Positions 25,689 through 34,268 are shown, counted from the first letter of the stretch. The stretch: DNA of 64,000 nucleotides from JAJXWB01 sp046349085 (GCA_046349085.1 JAXMDA010000003.1:1-64000), one strand, 5' to 3'. Numbers and translations are program-made. The notes: generated from the letters alone by a model not told the origin.

Positions 25689-26113
25689 GCGTGGCTCGGC
25701 TCGATCGGCAGGCGCAAGCCCTCGAAATTCTGAGGGCCCCATTCGCCGCGCAGAAAGGCCGCCGTCATGAAGTCCATGGTCACGACATGCGATTCCACGA
25801 GCTGCGCGATGTGGACGCCGATATGACGCCGTAACGCGGCAGGGGTCATGGCGCCGCCGCCGCGAGCCTGATCGACAAGAAGCTTGTGCTGCGCATTGTG
25901 ACAATGCAGCCCGGGAAAGCCGCGCTGGCGCATCAGCTCTTCCTCGCGGGCGAAATGCGCCGCCAGCCCCTGCACGATTTCCTCATGCAGCGCGGCAAGG
26001 TCCTCGTCGGCGGCGACGGCCACGGTTCCGATCAGCGCCTCGAGTTCTGCATGATCGTCGTCCATCAATTCGACGCCGAGCGGATGGGCGGGGTGCGCTT
26101 TCGAATTTGGCAT
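25685..26113 (-). CDS. Bacteriohemerythrin
   Basis: A 142-aa protein of the hemerythrin family binding a non-haem di-iron centre. Ligand motifs are in order: D-H at 20-21, H53 with E57 (HFAREE), H72 and H76 (CHNAQH), and H109 with D114 (HVVTMD). It may bind O2 or NO and supply or scavenge them near the membrane. ATG 26113 was chosen; the internal ATG at 26062 would still keep the core. The TTGA-N6-TCAA box is centred 40 bp upstream, so anaerobic or NO control is likely. It probably heads an operon with the membrane protein, the Cys protein and nnrS. Confidence 0.85.
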   Translation of the reverse strand: MPNSKAHPAHPLGVELMDDDHAELEALIGTVAVAADEDLAALHEEIVQGLAAHFAREEELMRQRGFPGLHCHNAQHKLLVDQARGGGAMTPAALRRHIGVHIAQLVESHVVTMDFMTAAFLRGEWGPQNFEGLRLPIEPSHA

Positions 26114-26146
26114 GCCCCAGCTACGCGCGCAGCGCAGATGAACGCC

Positions 26147-26160
26147 TTGACGAACGTCAA
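26147..26160. promoter_or_regulatory. Fnr/NnrR-type box between hemerythrin and the second Crp/Fnr gene
   Basis: TTGACGAACGTCAA is a perfect palindrome with TTGA-N6-TCAA. It is centred 40 bp from the hemerythrin start and 67 bp from the regulator start, so it can act on both divergent genes. Confidence 0.75.
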
Positions 26161-26220
26161 GCACTTGCGGCAGTTACACGTGTAGCGCACTCGCGCACGT
26201 GCGCAGGACGACAGCGGAAC

Positions 26221-26949
26221 ATGGCGATTTCGAGCAAGGCGAACGAAGCCGATTGGGCGGCGCTGCGCATTTGTCCGCTGTTCCGTCATATCGGCGAGAC
26301 GCCGATCCAGCGCCTCACCGAGAAAGCGCGCGTAACGACCGTGGAACGCGGCCAGATCGTGTTCACGCAGGGCGACCCCGCCGACGCCTTTTACGTCGTG
26401 CTCGAAGGATGGGTGAAGCTCTATCGGCTCACCTCCGGCGGCGACGAGGCTGTCGTCACGGTGCTGACGCGCGGCGAAAGCTTCGCCGAACCCGTCATGT
26501 TTCTGGGCGGTCGCTATCCCGTCATCGCCGAGGCGGCCAGCCAGGGCCGTCTCCTGCGCATCGAACACGCGATTTTCGTGCAATGCCTGGAACGTGAATC
26601 CGATCTCGCCGCCGCCATGCTTGCCTCCATCGGTCGGCGCGCAGCCGAACTCACCGAGCAGATCGGCGCGCTCAAGCTGCTTGACGCGCCGCGCCGCGTC
26701 GGCGAATTCTTCCTGCAGCTCCTGGCGACGAGCGGCGAGGACGGCCGCATCGCCCTGCCCTACGAAAAGGTTCTCATCGCGGCGCGCCTCGGCATGACGC
26801 CGGAAAGTTTTTCGCGGGCGCTGGCCGCGCTTTCGAAAGTCGGCGTCAAGACCAATCGCGAAATCGTGACGATCACCGACGCGGCGCGGCTGCGCGAATT
26901 CGTTGGGCTCGACAGCGAGACCTATCCGGCGCCCTCGCCTTCGCAATAG
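26221..26949 (+). CDS. Crp/Fnr-family regulator (Dnr/NnrR-like), second paralogue
   Basis: A 242-aa regulator with the beta-roll sensor domain (about residues 18-135), dimer helix and winged HTH. The recognition helix has MTPESFSRAL, with the ExxSR set that contacts TTGA half sites. There is no N-terminal cysteine cluster, so it is not an oxygen-sensing [4Fe-4S] Fnr. ATG 26221 follows the segment ACGACAGCGGAAC with only a weak ribosome site; the long in-frame extension to 26107 crosses the palindromic box and was rejected. It converges with the third paralogue, and their 3' ends overlap by 28 bp. It is a good candidate for the NO-responsive activator of the nir and nap genes. Confidence 0.87.
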   Translation: MAISSKANEADWAALRICPLFRHIGETPIQRLTEKARVTTVERGQIVFTQGDPADAFYVVLEGWVKLYRLTSGGDEAVVTVLTRGESFAEPVMFLGGRYPVIAEAASQGRLLRIEHAIFVQCLERESDLAAAMLASIGRRAAELTEQIGALKLLDAPRRVGEFFLQLLATSGEDGRIALPYEKVLIAARLGMTPESFSRALAALSKVGVKTNREIVTITDAARLREFVGLDSETYPAPSPSQ

Positions 26950-27629
26950 TCGCGGAGTCGCGTGACATCGTCGATCGTCACCTTGTCACGCGATACGCGC
27001 ACGCCGAGTTTGCGCAATTGCCCGAGGGTGCGGGAGAAGCTTTCGGGCGTCATGCCGAGATGGCCGGCGACGAGCCGCTTTTCGTAAGGCAGCGATATTT
27101 CCGCCTTGCCGCCCTGCGGCCCGACCAGCGACAGGATGAAATCGGCGAGCCGCGCGGTCGCGGTCATGGTCTTGAGCTTCTCGATCTGCTCGAGCAACAC
27201 GCGCAGATGCACGGAAGCCGAACCCAGCAGCGCCAGCGCCAGCTTGGAATCAGCGCCGATGCGACGGCGCAGTTCGGCCGCGTCGATTCGCGCGATGCGC
27301 GCGTCCACCACGGCTTCCGCGCTCGTTGAATAGGGCGCGCCGGTGAGCGCCTCCGCTTCCATGAAACTGTGGGTGGGACCATGGATCGAGATGATCGCGA
27401 TCGAGCCGTCGGCGGCGCGGCGATAGAGCTTGATGAGGCCCGACAGAACGATGAAATAGAAGCCGGCCGGTTCGTCCTGCCGGCAGACCGTCTCGCCGCG
27501 CGGCGCGATCAGGACCGCGCCCTCGCCGATCAGCGCATGGGCGGCCGCGGAGTCCAGCCGCCCAAACAAGGCTGACTGCCCGATGATCTTCCAGTCGTCC
27601 TGCGTCAGATTGCCAACCACGAGGCCCAT
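26922..27629 (-). CDS. Crp/Fnr-family regulator, third paralogue
   Basis: A 235-aa regulator with a cNMP-type beta-roll and a winged HTH carrying HLGMTPESFSRTL, again with ExxSR. Only a single N-terminal cysteine (in TVCRQDE) is present, so no Fnr-type cluster. ATG 27629 was chosen, with AAGGAG very close upstream; a GTG at 27644 is an alternative start adding five residues. It follows hemA by 48 bp on the same strand and may be co-transcribed with it. Its 3' end overlaps the convergent second paralogue. Confidence 0.83.
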   Translation of the reverse strand: MGLVVGNLTQDDWKIIGQSALFGRLDSAAAHALIGEGAVLIAPRGETVCRQDEPAGFYFIVLSGLIKLYRRAADGSIAIISIHGPTHSFMEAEALTGAPYSTSAEAVVDARIARIDAAELRRRIGADSKLALALLGSASVHLRVLLEQIEKLKTMTATARLADFILSLVGPQGGKAEISLPYEKRLVAGHLGMTPESFSRTLGQLRKLGVRVSRDKVTIDDVTRLRDYCEGEGAG

Positions 27630-27677
27630 CACTCCTTGTAGCACAGGGGCTCGGGGAACAACCCGGACAAAGTGGCC

Positions 27678-28973
27678 TTACTCGGCGGCCTTCCTGAACT
27701 CGGGATAGGCGCAGGCGGCGTCTGCTTCGCCGGACGTGCTGGATTTGGCCTCCAGCTTCGGTTCGACGAAGGGCAGGTCGAGGGTCTTCCAGACGTCGAC
27801 CAGCGCTTCCACCAGTTCCGCCACCAGCGCGTCGGAATGCAGCGGCGTCGGCGTGATGCGCAGCCGCTCCTCGCCGCGCGGCACCGTCGGATAGTTGATC
27901 GGCTGGATGTAGATGCCGTGGCGCTCCATCAAAAGATCGCTCGCCGCCTTGCACTTCTCCGCGTCGCGCACCATCACCGGCACGATATGCGAGGGGTTCT
28001 CCAGAACCGGCAGGCCCGCCGCCTCCAGCGCATGCTTGGTCAGCCACGCCTGGCGCTGGTGTTTTTCCCGCAGGTCCGGGCGGCTCTTCAGCACCCGCAC
28101 CGCCGCGCAGGCCGCCGCCGCCACCGCCGGCGGCAGCGCCGTGGTGAAGATGAACGAAGGCGCGTAGCTGCGCACCGCGTCGATCACCGCCGCATCGCCC
28201 GCGATATAGCCGCCGAGCGTGCCGAACCCCTTGGCCAGCGTGCCCTCGATCACGTCGATGCGCGCCATCTGGCCCTCGCGCTCGCACACGCCCGCGCCCC
28301 TGGGCCCGTACATGCCCACCGCATGGACCTCGTCGATATAGGTCATGGCGTTGTATTTCTCGGCGAGGTCGGCGATCTGCGCGATCGGCGCGATGTCGCC
28401 GTCCATCGAATACAGGCTCTCGAACAGGATCAGCTTCGGCCGCTCATAGGGCTCGGCCGCCAGCAGCTCTTCCAGATGCGCCACGTCGTTGTGCCGCCAG
28501 ATCTTGCGCTCGGCGCTCGAGCGCTTCACGCCCTCGATCATCGAATTGTGGTTGAGCGCGTCCGACAGGATGACGCAGTTCGGCATCAGGTCCGCGATGG
28601 TCGAAATGCCCGCCAGGTTGGAAATCCAGCCGGACGTGAAGACCAGCGCCGCCTCCTTGCCGTGCAGGTCGGCGAGTTCCGCCTCCAGCTCGACCAGCGG
28701 GGCGTTCGTGCCGGAAATGTTGCGCGTGCCGCCGGCCCCTGCGCCCAGCTTCGCCGCCGTCGCGCGCATCGCCTCGACGACCTCGGGATGGCGGCCCATG
28801 CCCAGATAATCGTTGGAGCACCAGATCGTCACGTCGTGCTGCGATCCGTCGTCCGACCGCCACGTCGCGCGCGGCAAGTCGCTCGTGTCGCGCTCAAGAT
28901 TGGCGAACACGCGATACCGCCGCTCGTTGCGCAACTGGCCAATCGCAGCCTCGAAATAGCGCCCGTAACGCAT
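27678..28973 (-). CDS. hemA: HemA, 5-aminolevulinate synthase
   Basis: A 431-aa PLP enzyme of the C4 (Shemin) pathway, condensing glycine and succinyl-CoA to 5-aminolevulinate, the route used by Alphaproteobacteria. Motifs: CSNDYLGMG (52-60), TYIDEVHAVGMYG (211-223) and the PLP lysine K248 in EGTLAKGFG. ATG 28973 fits the family start (MRYGRYF) with AGAGGG upstream. Its place beside a regulator and the denitrification genes fits a need for extra haem and heme d1 under anaerobiosis; a second hemA elsewhere is likely but not visible. Confidence 0.95.
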   Translation of the reverse strand: MRYGRYFEAAIGQLRNERRYRVFANLERDTSDLPRATWRSDDGSQHDVTIWCSNDYLGMGRHPEVVEAMRATAAKLGAGAGGTRNISGTNAPLVELEAELADLHGKEAALVFTSGWISNLAGISTIADLMPNCVILSDALNHNSMIEGVKRSSAERKIWRHNDVAHLEELLAAEPYERPKLILFESLYSMDGDIAPIAQIADLAEKYNAMTYIDEVHAVGMYGPRGAGVCEREGQMARIDVIEGTLAKGFGTLGGYIAGDAAVIDAVRSYAPSFIFTTALPPAVAAAACAAVRVLKSRPDLREKHQRQAWLTKHALEAAGLPVLENPSHIVPVMVRDAEKCKAASDLLMERHGIYIQPINYPTVPRGEERLRITPTPLHSDALVAELVEALVDVWKTLDLPFVEPKLEAKSSTSGEADAACAYPEFRKAAE

Positions 28974-29156
28974 GTCCGATCCCTCTGGCTGGCGCGCGCA
29001 CAGATGCGCCGCCATGGCCGCGAGAATTTCACCCGGCGTTCCGCTCCTGCCTTATCAATTGTCAATTTCGTCGCGCGGGCGGCCGTTCGCGGTTGTGCGG
29101 AGGGGCGAAAATGTCCGACAATCCGCGGCAAGGGAAGAAGCGAACGGGACCAAGCG

Positions 29157-30335
29157 ATGAGCCATACCAAAGTCTTGCCGACAGCCGAGGAGCGGCAGGC
29201 GATCCGGGACGGCGTGCGCGCCGTCGTCACGAAATTCGGCGACGATTACTGGCTCGATCGCGACGAGGACGGCGAATTTCCTTTCGAATTCCACAAGGCG
29301 ATGGCCGACGGCGGCTGGCTCGGCATCACCATGCCCGAGGAATATGGCGGCTCCGGCCTCGGCGTCACCGAGGCCGCGATCATGATGCGCGAGGTCGCCA
29401 GCCACGGCGGCGGCATGGCGGCGGCGTCATCCGTGCACATCAACCTGTTCGGCCCGCATCCCATTGTCGTGAAGGGCACGGACGAACAGAAGCGCCGCTG
29501 GGTGCCGCGCCTCGTGTCGGGCGAGGACCAGGTCGCCTTCGGCTTCACCGAGCCCGACGCCGGCCTCGACACCACGCGCATCAAGACCTTCGCGGAAAAG
29601 GTTCCCGGCGGTTATCTCGTGCACGGCCAGAAAGTCTGGACGTCGACCGCGCAGGTCGCCAACAAGATCATGCTGCTCGCGCGCACGACGAAATACGAGG
29701 ACTGCCGCAGGAAGACCGATGGGATCACCATCTTCTACACCGACCTCGACCGTTCGAAGATCGAAGTGCGCCGCATCCCGAAAATGGGCCGCAAGGCGGT
29801 CGATTCCAACGCCATCTTCATCGACGGCCTGTTCGTGCCGGAGGAAAACCGCATCGGCGAGGAAGGCAAGGGCTTCGGCTATATCCTGCATTCGCTCAAC
29901 CCCGAGCGCATCCTCATCGGCTCGGAAGCCATCGGCATCGGCGGCGACGCGCTGGGGCGCGCCGCGAAATACGCGCGGGAGCGCGTGGTGTTCGACCGGC
30001 CCATCGGCATGAACCAGGGCGTCCAGCATCCGCTGGCGGAAAGGTGGATGTATCTGGAATCGGCGTGGCTGATGGCGATGAAGGCGGCCGAGCTCTACGA
30101 CACCGGCCAGCCCTGCGGCGCGGAGGCCAACGCGACCAAGTTTCTGGGCGCCCGCGCGGGCCATGACGCGGCCTGGCAGGCGATCATGACGCACGGCGGC
30201 TTCGGCTACGCCAAGGAATACCACGTCGAGCGCCTGTTCCGCGAAGTCTCGCTGACGCGCCTCGCGCCGGTGACGGAGCAGCTCATCCTGTCGTTCATCG
30301 CCGAGAAGGTTTTGGACCTGCCGAAGTCTTATTGA
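29157..30335 (+). CDS. Acyl-CoA dehydrogenase
   Basis: A 392-aa FAD-dependent acyl-CoA dehydrogenase introducing an alpha-beta double bond. Seen: the FAD-binding stretch FGFTEPDAGLDTTRIKT, KVWTSTAQVANK, and the late ACAD segment ERVVFDRPIGMNQGVQHPLAERWM. The far C-terminal GGFGYAKEYHVERLFREVSLTRLAPVTEQL is typical of the family. I start at ATG 29157 because the family N-terminus begins there; the much longer open frame back to 27672 is antisense to hemA. It diverges from hemA across an interval of about 180 bp. Confidence 0.9.
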   Translation: MSHTKVLPTAEERQAIRDGVRAVVTKFGDDYWLDRDEDGEFPFEFHKAMADGGWLGITMPEEYGGSGLGVTEAAIMMREVASHGGGMAAASSVHINLFGPHPIVVKGTDEQKRRWVPRLVSGEDQVAFGFTEPDAGLDTTRIKTFAEKVPGGYLVHGQKVWTSTAQVANKIMLLARTTKYEDCRRKTDGITIFYTDLDRSKIEVRRIPKMGRKAVDSNAIFIDGLFVPEENRIGEEGKGFGYILHSLNPERILIGSEAIGIGGDALGRAAKYARERVVFDRPIGMNQGVQHPLAERWMYLESAWLMAMKAAELYDTGQPCGAEANATKFLGARAGHDAAWQAIMTHGGFGYAKEYHVERLFREVSLTRLAPVTEQLILSFIAEKVLDLPKSY

Positions 30336-30365
30336 GCGCGTCGGATCGAGGTCGGCTGGCCATAT

Positions 30366-30487
30366 TCCCTCCCCCCTTGTGGGGGAGGGTTAGGGTGGGG
30401 GTCGGGAAATCCGGCGACGAAATCGGACGCGCAAGTTCTCGCAGGATTTCCCGCCCCCCTCCCCCCTCCCCACGAGGGAGAGGGGAG
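30366..30487. repeat. Poly-pyrimidine/purine inverted repeat between the acyl-CoA dehydrogenase and glutamate dehydrogenase genes
   Basis: The words tccctccccccttgtggggg and the later ccctccccacgagggagagg form a long imperfect inverted repeat. Related units occur at 34142-34268, near 54015-54037 and at 59684-59712. It may act as a Rho-independent-like stop or mRNA stabiliser. Confidence 0.6.
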
Positions 30488-30511
30488 TCTCGCCACCGCA
30501 GGGAGAAGCAC

Positions 30512-31777
30512 ATGGCGTCCTCGGCCTATACCGGTCCGGTCTTCGACATGGCGCTGGCGCAATTCCAGGACGTCGCGGATCATCTCGAAATCCGCGAGGA
30601 CCAACGCCTGCGGCTGTTCATGCCCAAGCGCACGCTGATCGTCTCCTGCCCGATCAATCTGGACGACGGCAGCACTACGGTGTTCCAGGGCTATCGCGTA
30701 CAGCACCATCTCACCCTCGGCCCCACCAAGGGCGGCGTGCGCTTCGCGCCCTCGGTCGACGTCGGCGAAGTGGCGGCGCTCGCCATCTGGATGAGCTGGA
30801 AATGCGCGCTCGCCGGCCTGCCCTACGGCGGCGCGAAGGGCGGCGTCGCGGTCGACCCGCTCGCGCTGTCGCGGCGTGAACTGGAATCGCTGTCGCGCCG
30901 CTACATGCAGGAGATGATCCCCTTCGTCGGCCCGCACACCGACGTCATGGCGCCGGACATGGGCACGAACGAGCAGGTCATGGCCTGGTTCATGGACACC
31001 TATTCCATGTACCAGGGCAAGACGGTGTCGGAGATCGTCACCGGCAAGCCGGTGGAGACCGGCGGCACGGTCGGCCGGCGCGAGGCGACGGGACGCGGCG
31101 TCGCCCATCTCGCCGCCCGCGCCATGGAAGAGGTCGGCGTGAGGTCGCAGGGCGCGACCGCCATCATCCAGGGTTTCGGCAATGTCGGCTCGGTCGCCGC
31201 GCAGGCGCTCGTCCAGCGCGGCGTCAGGATCGTCGGCGTCAGCGATCACACCGCCGCCTATTACGATCCGGCCGGCCTCGACGTCGCCGCGCTCGAGCGC
31301 TACGCGCGCGAAAAACGCATCCTGCGCGGATTCTCGAACGAATTGTCGATCGACGCCGGCGAGCTTCTCGAGCAGCCCTGCGACCTGCTCGTGCCGGCCG
31401 CGCTGGAACGCGTGATCGACGCGCACAATGCGAAGCGCCTGCGCTGCCGCATCATCGCGGAAGGCGCGAACGGACCGACCACGCCGGAGGCCGACGCCAT
31501 TCTCCGCGAGCGCCGCGACGAGATTTTCGTCGTGCCCGACACGCTCTGCAACGCCGGCGGCGTCATCGTCTCCTATTTCGAATGGGTGCAAGGCCTCCAG
31601 CAGTTCTTCTGGACGGAAGACGAGGTGATGGAGCGCCTGTACGCCGCGCTCGACCGTTCCTGGAACGCCGTGCGGGCGCGGGCGCGCAAGGACGACATCT
31701 CCAATCGCAAGGCCGCGCTCGCCATCGGCGTGCAGACGGTGCGGCGGGCGAAGGAAATGCGGGGGTTGTTTCCATGA
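30512..31777 (+). CDS. Glutamate dehydrogenase (Glu/Leu/Phe/Val family)
   Basis: A 421-aa dehydrogenase of the ELFV family, linking amino-acid nitrogen and 2-oxoglutarate. The catalytic lysine lies in LPYGGAKGGVAVDP, the substrate segment KGGVRFAP precedes it, and the Rossmann glycines are in GFGNVGS. The length suits the bacterial NAD(H)- or NADP(H)-dependent hexameric enzyme; the cofactor preference is not readable. ATG 30512 has AGGGAGAAGC upstream. A palindromic repeat separates it from the preceding dehydrogenase gene. Confidence 0.9.
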   Translation: MASSAYTGPVFDMALAQFQDVADHLEIREDQRLRLFMPKRTLIVSCPINLDDGSTTVFQGYRVQHHLTLGPTKGGVRFAPSVDVGEVAALAIWMSWKCALAGLPYGGAKGGVAVDPLALSRRELESLSRRYMQEMIPFVGPHTDVMAPDMGTNEQVMAWFMDTYSMYQGKTVSEIVTGKPVETGGTVGRREATGRGVAHLAARAMEEVGVRSQGATAIIQGFGNVGSVAAQALVQRGVRIVGVSDHTAAYYDPAGLDVAALERYAREKRILRGFSNELSIDAGELLEQPCDLLVPAALERVIDAHNAKRLRCRIIAEGANGPTTPEADAILRERRDEIFVVPDTLCNAGGVIVSYFEWVQGLQQFFWTEDEVMERLYAALDRSWNAVRARARKDDISNRKAALAIGVQTVRRAKEMRGLFP

Positions 31778-31800
31778 TCTCTCGTCGGTCATGAGTCTTT

Positions 31801-31895
31801 GTCATCCCGGACGGCCCGAAGGGCCGATCCGGGAACCAGCGACAAGGCCGGGAAGCTGGGTTCCGGCTCCGCGCTGCGCTTCGGCCGGGATGACA
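31801..31895. repeat. Palindromic intergenic repeat (catcccgg ... ccgggatga class)
   Basis: The arms catcccggacggcccgaagg and the later cgcttcggccgggatgaca pair imperfectly, with an inner gggaacc/ggttcc pair. This is a class distinct from the other repeats in the window. It fills the first part of the 236-bp gap after glutamate dehydrogenase. Confidence 0.55.
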
Positions 31896-31919
31896 CGCAA
31901 GCGCCGCCTGGAAAAATTA

Positions 31920-31934
31920 GTTATACAACATAAC
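31920..31934 (+). promoter_or_regulatory. Candidate operator GTTAT-N5-ATAAC before the FadB-type gene
   Basis: GTTATACAACATAAC is a perfect 5-bp inverted repeat with a 5-bp spacer in a locally AT-rich stretch, about 80 bp before ATG 32014. It could bind a dimeric regulator of fatty-acid degradation. No matching second copy was noticed in the window. Confidence 0.4.
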
Positions 31935-32013
31935 AAAATGTGCTATGCAGCCTCCCGAAGGCCGGGCGACCCGGTCGCGCGAATTGGCCGTCGCGGACGG
32001 CAGGGAGGCATCG

Positions 32014-34125
32014 ATGTCGAACAAGATCTACGACGTGAAGCTGCAGGACGGCGTGGCGGTCGTCACCGTCGACGCCCCGCCGGTCAACACCATCACCGCC
32101 GCCGTGCGTTCGGGCCTCGAGCAGGCGCTGGACGAGGTGGCCAGGCTCTCGGGCGTCAAGGCCATCGTGCTTGCCTGCAAGGGCTCGACCTTCTTCTCCG
32201 GCGCCGACATCGGCGAGTTTTCCGGCCCGCCGAAGGAAGAGGAATACCGCCATCTTTTCGCGCGCCTCGAGGGCCAGGACGTGCCGGTCGTCGCCGCCCT
32301 CTTCGGCACGTCGCTCGGCGGCGGCTACGAGATCACGCTCGCCTGCCACTATCGCATCGCCAACGCCCGCACGCGCATCGGCTTCCCCGAGGTCAATCTC
32401 GGCATCATTCCCGGCGCCGGCGGCACGCAGCGCCTGCCCCGCCTGATCGGCGCCGAGAAGGCGCTGGAGATGATCGTCTCGACCAAAATGATCGACGCCA
32501 GGACCGCGCTCGACTACGGCGCGATCGACCGCGTCGCCGACGGCGACGTGACGGCCGCAGCCGTTGAATACGCCAAGGAACTGGTCGCCGCCGGCAAGGG
32601 CCCGCGCCGCACCAGCGAGATGAACGTTAAGCCCGAGACGGCGACGCCGGAAATCTTCGCCGCCGCCGAAGCCAATGCGAAGAAGCTCTATCCCAACCGC
32701 ATCGCCGCGCAGACCGCCGTCAAGGCGATCCGCGTCGCAATGGAAAAGCCGCTGAACGAGGGTCTGCTCGTCGAGGAGAAGCTCGGCAACGAATCCAAGC
32801 TGACGCCCGAGAGCAAGGGCGCGATCCACGTCTTCTTCGCCGAGCGCGCGACCCGCAAGGTCACCGACATTCCCGCCGACGCCAAGCCGCGCAAGATCGA
32901 GAAGGCCGGCATCGTCGGCGCCGGCACGATGGGCGGCGGCATCGCCATCTGCTTCGCCAACGCCGGCATTCCCGTCACCGTGCTCGACACCAGCGAGGAG
33001 GCGCTGAAACGCGGCCTCGGCGTGCTGGAAGGCACGTATGAGTCGATGGTCAAGCGCGGCCGCCTCTCGCCCGAGGACAAGGCGAAGCGCATGAGCCTGA
33101 TCAAGGGCACGGTGAACTACGCCGATCTCGGCGAGGCCGACGTCATCATCGAGGCCGTGTTCGAGAACATGGAGCTGAAGAAGAAGATTTTCGCCGAACT
33201 CGACAAGGTCGCCAAGCCCGGCTGCGTGCTGGCGACCAACACATCGACCCTCGACGTCGAGAAGATCGGCGCCGCGACCAGGCGTCCGCAGGACGTCATC
33301 GGCCTGCACTTCTTCTCGCCGGCCAACGTCATGCCGCTGCTGGAGATCGTGCGCACGCCGCAGTCGAGCGCGGAGACGATCCGCACGTCGGTCGAACTCG
33401 CCAAGCCGCTGAAGAAGACGCCGGTGCTGGTGAAAATCTGCTACGGCTTCGTCGGCAACCGCATGATGGAGCCCTACGGCCGCGAGGCCGAGCTGATGGC
33501 GCTGGAAGGCGCGGCGCCGCGCGAGATCGACACGGCGATGGAGAAATGGGGCATGGCCATGGGCCTGCTCGCCGTCTACGACATGGCCGGCGTCGACATC
33601 GGCATCAACGTGCACAAGGCCAACGCCGACCAGTACCCGATCGACCCGACCTATTATCAGGCCGAAGTCGCGCTGGGCGAACACGGCCGCTACGGCCAGA
33701 AGTCGGGCAAGGGCTTCTACAAATACGAGAAGGGCGACCGCAAGCGCTACGACGATCCGGAAGCGATCGATATCCTGCGCAAGCGCGCCGGCGAACTGCA
33801 GATCAAGCAGGTCCCGCACACCGAAGACGAGATCGTCGAGCGCTGCCTCTATCCGCTCATCAACGAGGGCTTCAGGATTCTCGAAGAGGGCGTGGTGATG
33901 CGCGCCGCCGACATCGACGTCGTCTGGACCTCCGGCTACGGCTTCCCGCGCTATCGCGGCGGCCCGATGCATTACGGCGAGACGATCGGCCTGAAGAAGG
34001 TGCTCGACGGCATGCTCAAGTACAAGGAGCGCTTCGGCCCGATGCACTGGGAGCCGTCCAAGCTGCTCGTCGAACTCGCTACGTCCGGCAAGACCATCGC
34101 GCAATGGGAAAAGGCGCGCGGCTGA
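32014..34125 (+). CDS. Bifunctional enoyl-CoA hydratase / 3-hydroxyacyl-CoA dehydrogenase (FadB/FadJ type)
   Basis: A 703-aa fusion carrying two beta-oxidation steps. The N-terminal crotonase domain (about residues 1-190) has STFFSGADIGEF and the GFPEVNLGIIPGAGGTQRLPR catalytic segment with both glutamates. The NAD-binding dehydrogenase domain starts with GIVGAGTMGGGIAICFANAG (near residue 305) and continues with the HFFSPANVMPLLEIV segment; two C-terminal dehydrogenase domains follow, including GFPRYRGGPMHY. ATG 32014 has GGGAGG upstream. The AT-rich inverted repeat at 31920-31934 may be its operator. FadJ-like short-form proteins of this length are common in Rhizobiales. Confidence 0.93.
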   Translation: MSNKIYDVKLQDGVAVVTVDAPPVNTITAAVRSGLEQALDEVARLSGVKAIVLACKGSTFFSGADIGEFSGPPKEEEYRHLFARLEGQDVPVVAALFGTSLGGGYEITLACHYRIANARTRIGFPEVNLGIIPGAGGTQRLPRLIGAEKALEMIVSTKMIDARTALDYGAIDRVADGDVTAAAVEYAKELVAAGKGPRRTSEMNVKPETATPEIFAAAEANAKKLYPNRIAAQTAVKAIRVAMEKPLNEGLLVEEKLGNESKLTPESKGAIHVFFAERATRKVTDIPADAKPRKIEKAGIVGAGTMGGGIAICFANAGIPVTVLDTSEEALKRGLGVLEGTYESMVKRGRLSPEDKAKRMSLIKGTVNYADLGEADVIIEAVFENMELKKKIFAELDKVAKPGCVLATNTSTLDVEKIGAATRRPQDVIGLHFFSPANVMPLLEIVRTPQSSAETIRTSVELAKPLKKTPVLVKICYGFVGNRMMEPYGREAELMALEGAAPREIDTAMEKWGMAMGLLAVYDMAGVDIGINVHKANADQYPIDPTYYQAEVALGEHGRYGQKSGKGFYKYEKGDRKRYDDPEAIDILRKRAGELQIKQVPHTEDEIVERCLYPLINEGFRILEEGVVMRAADIDVVWTSGYGFPRYRGGPMHYGETIGLKKVLDGMLKYKERFGPMHWEPSKLLVELATSGKTIAQWEKARG

Positions 34126-34141
34126 GCCGCATCAGGCCGCG

Positions 34142-34268
34142 CCCCCTCCCCTTTCCCTCCCCCGCTTCGCGGGAGAGGGGACGGTAGGCATTCGCGACAA
34201 CGATACATTGAGCGACGCCACGCATCTGCTCCCTCTCCCGCGAAGCGGGGGAGGGTTGGGGAGGGGGC
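34142..34268. repeat. Long inverted repeat with exact 25-bp arms downstream of the FadB-type gene
   Basis: 34155-34179 and 34231-34255 are exact reverse complements (25 bp), with pyrimidine/purine-rich flanks that extend the pairing to roughly 34142-34268. Same family as the repeat at 30366-30487. It lies between the FadB-type gene and the amidohydrolase. Confidence 0.75.

Noticed and set aside
29051..29064. TTATCAATTGTCAA as an Fnr-type box for hemA
   Set aside because: One half fits, the other differs at several positions; kept only as a weak note.
27672..29156. Long N-terminal extension of the acyl-CoA dehydrogenase frame
   Set aside because: It runs antisense to hemA; the family start is at 29157 and the extension has no domain.
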